Assembly (NCBI GenBank): GCA_947476275.1
Contig: CANJPQ010000026.1
Location: 1-59,211 of the forward strand
Direction of reading: 5' to 3'
Origin: Fidelibacterota bacterium
GTDB taxonomy: Bacteria; Pseudomonadota; Alphaproteobacteria; Rhodospirillales; Rhodospirillaceae
Length of the DNA stretch: 59,211 nt
Every line of letters starts with the position of its first letter. The first letter of the stretch is position 1. A model generated the notes under the pieces. That model was not told where the DNA came from. It did no database searches and saw only the letters and a list, made by a program, of their open reading frames with translations. The translations under genes and the position numbers were made by a program. Shown in pieces: positions 54,183 through 59,211 of the stretch.

Positions 54183-55586
54183 ATGACCCTCGACCGGCGA
54201 TCTCTGGTCTCAACCCTTGCAGCCGGCGGGATCGGTCTTGCCGCCTCGGGCGCGCGGGCTGCGGCGGAAACGAAGTCGCTTCTGACGGTGCCGGCACAGG
54301 CGCCGTATCACGTCGGGCCGCTGGTCAATCGCGATCGGGCGACGGAGGTGTTGGAGCGACTGGGCCTGGAGGGGCTGATCCTCGCCCACCCGATCAACCG
54401 CTACTACCTCACCGGTTTCGATGGCGGCACGTTCACGGCCTCGATCGGCGGGCACAACAGCGTCTATGCGATCATCAGCAAGAATCGCGCGCTCCCCGTC
54501 GCGATGGTGATGGCGTCGTTCCCGTATTATTTCCAGATGGCCGACGTTCAGGACGAGCGCAACGTGGCCATTTATCAGTACACCGATCCGCCGCCGGCGG
54601 CGGAGAAGGACCTCTCGAACAACAGCGCGATTGTCGGCACGGGTGTCGCGCCGCTCAAGGCCGGCGACATCGGCGTGCTCCGCGACCGCAAGCAGGAGCC
54701 GTTGGATCGGCTGGAGGTCGATCGCGACCGCCATACCCGAGAGCAGGCGAAACGCCGGCCGGTAGCGACGAGTGCGATGCAGGCGCTCGGCAAGGCGATG
54801 AAAGACCTCGGCCTCGATCGCGGCCGCGTCGGCACCGATGTGCTGCAGAACGCCGAGGAATGGGCGCAGATCGCAGCACTTGCGCCGCGGGCGCAACTCG
54901 CCGACGCCAACGACGCGACCGGCCTCATCCGACTGGTGAAGTCGCCCGCCGAGATTGAGTTGATGCGCTATGCCGCGCGGGCCAATGCCGAGGCCGCGTT
55001 CCTCGCATGTAAGGCCGTGCGCGCGGGCGCCACGCATCGCGACCTGCGCTCGACGTTCTATGCCGAATGCGCCCAGCGCGGCAGCAAAGGCGTGTGGATG
55101 ATCGTCGATCGCGTCCACACGGACGTGGTGCGCGGCGAATTCCGCAATGGCCAATCGTTCATGATCGACGCGGTCAGCACCTTCAATGGCTATCACGGCG
55201 ACTACGGACGCACGGTGTTCGTCGGTGAACCGTCGAAGACCATGGCGCGCCATACGAAAGGCATCGAACTCGCGTGGGCGGCGGTGCGCGAGAAGCTGCG
55301 GCCAGGTTTGAAGTTCACGCAGCTCCAGGCGATCGGTCAGGAAGCGTTGACGAAGGGCGGCTTCGACACGGCGGTCCGGATCACCCCGCACAGCGTCGGC
55401 ATCCTGCATACGGACGCGCACAACATCGCCAACCTTACGCTTGAGAAAGGAATGATCATCAGCGTCGACTTCCCGGTGCTTGAAGCCGGGATCGGCGGCT
55501 CCGCGCACCTCGAGGACCTCACGCTGATTACGGCGGACGGCCATGAGCTCTTGAACGATACCTCCAGTCCGCAAATTTTGGTGTAA
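54183..55586 (+). CDS. M24 family aminopeptidase-like protein, Tat-exported
   Basis: The 467 residues start MTLDRRSLVSTLAAGGIGLA, a twin-arginine signal. The M24 (creatinase/prolidase) fold follows, with likely metal ligands Asp in SFMIDAVSTFNGYHGDYGRT (two), His in RITPHSVGILHTDAHN, and Glu in ISVDFPVLEAGIG and AHLEDLTL. It probably cuts Xaa-Pro peptides or a related substrate in the periplasm. It lies 239 bp before a TonB-dependent receptor gene in the same direction. Confidence 0.87.
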   Translation: MTLDRRSLVSTLAAGGIGLAASGARAAAETKSLLTVPAQAPYHVGPLVNRDRATEVLERLGLEGLILAHPINRYYLTGFDGGTFTASIGGHNSVYAIISKNRALPVAMVMASFPYYFQMADVQDERNVAIYQYTDPPPAAEKDLSNNSAIVGTGVAPLKAGDIGVLRDRKQEPLDRLEVDRDRHTREQAKRRPVATSAMQALGKAMKDLGLDRGRVGTDVLQNAEEWAQIAALAPRAQLADANDATGLIRLVKSPAEIELMRYAARANAEAAFLACKAVRAGATHRDLRSTFYAECAQRGSKGVWMIVDRVHTDVVRGEFRNGQSFMIDAVSTFNGYHGDYGRTVFVGEPSKTMARHTKGIELAWAAVREKLRPGLKFTQLQAIGQEALTKGGFDTAVRITPHSVGILHTDAHNIANLTLEKGMIISVDFPVLEAGIGGSAHLEDLTLITADGHELLNDTSSPQILV

Positions 55587-55825
55587 GACCGCGCAGCTTT
55601 TCGACGCCCGACTGCCTTGTTTCGAGTGCGGTTAGAATGAAGCGCGCGGATTAAACGCGTTCTTTCATTTAGGCATATTTTCCGAGCAATGGCGGCCCGT
55701 TAGGTATTTTCACTCGCGGATGCGAATAGTCAGCACTTCATGACAATAGTATAAATTCGTTTGGGAGTTTTGTGCCTCTGATTTAACCTTAACTTGTTAG
55801 GGTTTTTATCAGGGGGAGTTCTTAC

Positions 55826-58357
55826 ATGTCCCGTGTTTCGCGCGCCCGGACGCTTGGGTCCATTCTACTGACCGGCGTCGCCATAAGCGGCTTCGTTCAC
55901 GAAGCCGAAGCCCAAATCGACGAGATCGTCGTCACCACCCGCAAGCGAGCGGAAAACCTCCAAGAGGTTCCCATCGTTGTCACCGCCTTCACGGCTGCGT
56001 CAATCGAGCGCAAGGGCATCGAAGAACTCGCTGACGTCGCGAAGTACACCAACGGACTCATCCTCGACGAAGGTTTCTCAAGAACCGACACGCGCATCAC
56101 CCTGCGCGGCCTTTCACCGACGCGTGGCCGCCAAAACGTGGCGGTGCTGCAAGACGACGTGGACATCTCGTCCCTCGCCATCGGCCAGGCCGGCGGCACG
56201 TTCATCATCAATCCGCGCCTGTTCGATGTGGAACGCATCGAAGTGGTGAAAGGTCCGCACTCCGCGCTTTACGGGCGATCGGCCTTCGTCGGCGCGATCA
56301 ACTACATCACGCGCAAGCCTAGCGACGAAGTGCAAGGCAGCCTCCAGGGCGAAGTCGCGACGTACGGCAAGTTGGAAGCGAAGGCCGGCGTCAGCGGTCC
56401 GATTGTTCCGGGCAAACTCGACATGGGCGTCAACGGAGCGCTCTATCGTTTCGACGGCTTCTACAAAAATAGAGTCAACGGCAACAACCTTGGCGGCTCC
56501 AAAGGCGGCGGTGTCGCAAGCAACGCTGTGTTCACGCCGAACGACACCTTCAAGCTCACCGGCCGCGCGGAATACTCGGAAGATCACTTCGCCAACGAGG
56601 CGCGCATCTTCATCACCCGCACTGTCGACGTACCGCAGCCGGCAAACGCCACCACGGCGCCGTCGTTGGGCGGCAACCCGGTTTTGTCGGGCCTTAACGT
56701 CACGTTCCCACAGGTGATCGGGAAGATGGGCAGCGCCAGCGACTATCCGGGACCGGCGGTGAGCAAGAACCCGCGCACGGGCCAAGACTATCCGGGCTCG
56801 GACCGCAGAATCTTCCGTACGACCTTGCGCGCCGAAGCCGACTTCGGACCCGCACTGCTCACGTCCATCACGCACTACGGCAACGTGACATCGTCAATCT
56901 TTGCCGACCAGTTCGGCGTCGGCGACATCACCACCGATCCGACGGTGAACGCGATCCAGGAAACCAATATCGATACGCATACCAAGCTTCTGACCGAAGA
57001 ATTGCGTCTTCAGTCCAACAATGAGAGCCGGTTGAAGTGGGTTCTCGGCGGTCTGTTCTGGAACGAGAGCGTCGAGCAAACCGGGGCGAATCTGGTCTGC
57101 GCCGCGGCGAGCGGCGGCCAAGCCCAGAATTGCGGCGCGATCCTTGCCGCCGCGCCGGCCAACAGCCTCAGCAGCATCGTCAAACGCGACACGCACCACT
57201 ACTCCGGCTTTGGTTCGCTGCAGTTCGCAATCACCGACAGTCTGAATATCTCGGGTGAGGCGCGCTACACCAAGGAAGTGGAGACCAGCAACGGCAACGC
57301 CTTCGGCGTGCCGAGTTCCGGCCTGCTGGGATGCGGCGGCTTGGGTGCGCCCGGTGCCCGCGTGATCACCAACGGCATCGTCACCTGCTCGGGCGCATTC
57401 GGCCCGATTGTCACCGGCCCGAACACCATCAACACCTTCGTGAAGGTGAAGGTGCCGACCCACTTCTGGACGCCGCGCGTCACCGTCGACTACAAGCTGT
57501 CGCCCGACGCCCTGCTCTATGCTTCGGCGGCGAAAGGCGAGAAGCCGGGTGGCTTCAGCACCGTCGGCGGCTCCTTTGCCGCCATCGCGGACAACACCTA
57601 CGCACCGGAAGAGATGTGGGTTTACGAAATCGGCGCCAAGACCGAATGGCTGAACAATCGCCTGCAGGTCAACGTCGCCGGCTATTACCAGGACTTCAGC
57701 GACAAGCAGGTCTCCGTCCAGGTGCCGAGCCCGACCACCGGCCTGCCCTCTACCCGCGTGGTCAACGCGGCGTCGGCGCGGGTCTATGGTTTGGAAATCG
57801 ACGCCGCAGCAGCGCTGACGGACAACGTAACGGTTAACGTCGGCTACACGTACAACGACGCGAAGTACGCCAGCTTCACCGACGTCACCACCTCGGCGGG
57901 CGCGATTTCCCGCGCGGGTAACTGCACAGTCGTTCGCTTCGCCAACAACGCGACCAACCGCTGCCTCGTCGACTACAGCGGCCGCATGTTGGAAGGCGCC
58001 CCAAAGCACAACATCCAGGTTGGCGGCGAAGTCCGCGGTCAAGTCTCCGGCGACATGACGTGGTTCGTGGACGTAGACACGCGCTACCAGACAAAGCGCT
58101 ACACCACCTTCGAGAACACGCTGGAGATCGAGGCCTACTTCCTGGCCGACATGCGCGTCGGCGTGCGTTCCAACCGCTGGACCGTGACCGCCTACTGCAA
58201 CAACCTGTTCGACGACGACAAATTCAAGGCCAACGGCGTCTATCTGCCGAACTGGAACGCGTCGTTCGTGGGGCCGCGCAACACGGTCATCAGCCATGTG
58301 TCTGCTTTACTGCCCGACAAGCGCCAGCTCGGCCTGCGCATGAATTACAATTTCTAA
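55826..58357 (+). CDS. TonB-dependent outer-membrane receptor
   Basis: The 843-residue protein has a signal peptide ending HEAEAQ, a TonB box (DEIVVTTRKRAENLQEVPIV), the plug domain (RGLSPTRGRQNVAVLQDDVD, then VERIEVVKGPHSALYGRSAF) and a 22-strand-type barrel ending in Phe (GLRMNYNF). It imports a ligand across the outer membrane at the expense of TonB energy. The ligand is unknown. The DEIVVTT start and LYASAAKGEKPGGFS segment are typical of the large alphaproteobacterial receptor group. Confidence 0.95.
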   Translation: MSRVSRARTLGSILLTGVAISGFVHEAEAQIDEIVVTTRKRAENLQEVPIVVTAFTAASIERKGIEELADVAKYTNGLILDEGFSRTDTRITLRGLSPTRGRQNVAVLQDDVDISSLAIGQAGGTFIINPRLFDVERIEVVKGPHSALYGRSAFVGAINYITRKPSDEVQGSLQGEVATYGKLEAKAGVSGPIVPGKLDMGVNGALYRFDGFYKNRVNGNNLGGSKGGGVASNAVFTPNDTFKLTGRAEYSEDHFANEARIFITRTVDVPQPANATTAPSLGGNPVLSGLNVTFPQVIGKMGSASDYPGPAVSKNPRTGQDYPGSDRRIFRTTLRAEADFGPALLTSITHYGNVTSSIFADQFGVGDITTDPTVNAIQETNIDTHTKLLTEELRLQSNNESRLKWVLGGLFWNESVEQTGANLVCAAASGGQAQNCGAILAAAPANSLSSIVKRDTHHYSGFGSLQFAITDSLNISGEARYTKEVETSNGNAFGVPSSGLLGCGGLGAPGARVITNGIVTCSGAFGPIVTGPNTINTFVKVKVPTHFWTPRVTVDYKLSPDALLYASAAKGEKPGGFSTVGGSFAAIADNTYAPEEMWVYEIGAKTEWLNNRLQVNVAGYYQDFSDKQVSVQVPSPTTGLPSTRVVNAASARVYGLEIDAAAALTDNVTVNVGYTYNDAKYASFTDVTTSAGAISRAGNCTVVRFANNATNRCLVDYSGRMLEGAPKHNIQVGGEVRGQVSGDMTWFVDVDTRYQTKRYTTFENTLEIEAYFLADMRVGVRSNRWTVTAYCNNLFDDDKFKANGVYLPNWNASFVGPRNTVISHVSALLPDKRQLGLRMNYNF

Positions 58358-58381
58358 CTAACTTATTGAGTTAAGAAGCTT

Positions 58382-58417
58382 AACCCCCACCCCGACCTAG
58401 TCGCCGGGGTGGGGGTT
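58382..58417 (+). terminator. Strong terminator hairpin after the TonB-receptor gene
   Basis: A perfect 13-bp stem (58382-58394 with 58405-58417; AACCCCCACCCCG and its complement) with a 10-nt loop lies 25 bp after the receptor stop. The T run is short on both sides, so it may depend on the stem strength; it also faces the convergent membrane-protein gene. Confidence 0.7.
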
Positions 58418-58440
58418 CTGATTCGCGCGGCCCACACGCG

Positions 58441-58704
58441 TCACGGTGAGCCGTTTTTAGCGCCCGGACCGTTTAGTCCACGCATAGACAAGCGGAAGGC
58501 GCCGATGGTCGTCACGACCATGCTGTAGATGTTGAAACCGGTGACGCCGGCGCTGCCGAAGGTGTTGCACAGCCAGCCACCGACAAAGGCGCCGACGATG
58601 CCGAGCAGGATATCGAGCAAGACGCCCTGGCCTGTGGTGTTCACGATCTTGCTGGCGATAAGCCCGCTGATCATCCCAAGGATCAGCCAACCGAGAATCG
58701 TCAT
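58441..58704 (-). CDS. GlsB/YeaQ/YmgE family membrane protein, possibly frameshifted at the end
   Basis: From ATG 58704, MTILGWLILGMISGLIASKI, LLGIVGAFVGGWLCN and IYSMVVTTIGA mark the small stress-induced membrane family (transglycosylase-associated). It has three hydrophobic segments. Family members usually end soon after in a hydrophobic IYR-like helix. Here the frame turns hydrophilic (FRLSMRGLNGPGAKNGSP), while the neighbouring frame reads PLVYAWTKRSGR, so a one-base shift near 58490 is possible. Confidence 0.85.
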   Translation of the reverse strand: MTILGWLILGMISGLIASKIVNTTGQGVLLDILLGIVGAFVGGWLCNTFGSAGVTGFNIYSMVVTTIGAFRLSMRGLNGPGAKNGSP

Positions 58705-58855
58705 AAGAAAGCCTCCACTCAAATATGCTTTTGGGCACAACACCCCCTTTCGGTAGCTGTTGTGCTGCCTGAGGCCGGGCGGTTGGAACGGGGTGGAGTT
58801 GACCCCCGGAATTGCCTATACATCCGGCGAATTCGTCTCTTGGGAAACCCGCCGC

Positions 58856-59211
58856 ATGATCCCCCGTTACGCCCGGCCTGCCATGACCAAGATCTGGGAG
58901 CCGGAGAACAAGTTCCGCATCTGGTTCGAGATCGAGGCGCACGCCTGCGATGCCCAAGCTAAGCTCGGCGTCATTCCGGCGGACGCCGCGAAGGCCGTCT
59001 GGGCGCGCGGCAAGTGGGAGATCGACCGCATCGACGCCATCGAGCGGGAGACCAAGCACGATGTCATCTCGTTCCTCACCAATCTCGCCGAACACGTCGG
59101 CCCCGAGGCGCGGTTCGTGCACCAGGGCATGACGTCCTCCGACGTGTTGGATACGTGCCTGTCGGTGCAGCTTGTCCAGGCGACCGACATCCTGCTGAAG
59201 GATATCGACGA
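58856..59211 (+). CDS. purB: Adenylosuccinate lyase, N-terminal part
   Basis: From ATG 58856 the frame reads MIPRYARPAMTKIWEPENKF, AHACDAQAKLGVIPADAAKA, HDVISFLTNLAEHVG and FVHQGMTSSDVLDT, the PurB N-terminal region with the H and TSSDV substrate-binding segment. It cleaves SAICAR and adenylosuccinate in purine synthesis. The gene runs off the right end of the window after about 118 codons. Confidence 0.97.
   Translation, partial: MIPRYARPAMTKIWEPENKFRIWFEIEAHACDAQAKLGVIPADAAKAVWARGKWEIDRIDAIERETKHDVISFLTNLAEHVGPEARFVHQGMTSSDVLDTCLSVQLVQATDILLKDID

Overview
The window reads as chromosomal DNA of an alphaproteobacterium. It opens with the 5' end of a 16S rRNA gene on the minus strand. The core genes that follow include clpB, a DUF4167 gene, prmC, prfA, hisS, ispG, a RodZ-like gene, ptsP, lysC, ubiG, a DUF1178 gene, grxC, comF, sfsA, map and purB. 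A DUF4167 gene beside prmC/prfA/clpB, an ECF sigma factor with an NrsF-type anti-sigma factor, and GC-rich coding sequence all fit Alphaproteobacteria. Nothing read here fixes the family or genus.

Layout. 1-1225: 16S 5' end, its promoter and an apparently non-coding stretch. 1226-10713: M23 peptidase, then a mostly minus-strand housekeeping block (clpB, DUF4167, prmC-prfA-hisS-ispG). 11251-15220: a cytochrome b / molybdopterin oxidoreductase pair, an ECF sigma factor with its NrsF partner, a MXKDX-repeat protein and a DUF1223 protein. 15253-22146: surface-carbohydrate protein, RodZ-like protein, PtsP, nitronate monooxygenase and aspartokinase, all minus strand. 22314-29471: ubiG, DUF1178, nitrilase, glutaredoxin, formyltransferase-like protein, ComF, methyltransferase, sfsA, map and the 5' part of radC. 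29462-53874: a 24.4 kb integrated island. 53865-59211: the 3' part of radC, an M24 peptidase with a Tat-like leader, a TonB-dependent receptor, a GlsB-type membrane protein and the start of purB.

The main structural result is that radC is cut in two by the island. Its first 201 codons end at about 29472 and its last 51 codons resume at about 53876, in frame across a shared 10-bp core (29462-29471 and 53865-53874). Matching arm-type repeats lie just inside both ends, and a P4-type tyrosine integrase and an AlpA-like HTH protein sit at the right end. The element also carries a HUH-type Rep-like protein with a partner gene and a small serine recombinase, so it looks like an integrative element with its own replication or mobilisation genes.

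The island cargo is largely defence-like. A tight five-gene minus-strand operon (44558 to 40051) encodes a C5-cytosine methyltransferase, a putative restriction endonuclease, a Vsr endonuclease, a nucleotidyltransferase-fold protein and a DUF262 protein. Around it are three proteins with HEPN-type R-x4-H motifs (two in tandem, one with a zinc ribbon), a PIN-domain protein, a 501-residue protein with a possible PD-(D/E)XK core, a DUF4238 protein, a secreted nuclease and several unknown proteins. A second cargo block (47706-49203) joins DUF3768, a papain-like protein and an unknown protein. Between the blocks is a non-coding region (46771-47196) packed with hairpins, which I consider the best candidate for an undescribed structured RNA or DNA element. 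Near the left end, two unrelated gene fragments (a glycosyltransferase and an ABC permease) are fused tail to tail.

All family assignments come from reading the sequence by eye. No database search or folding program was run.
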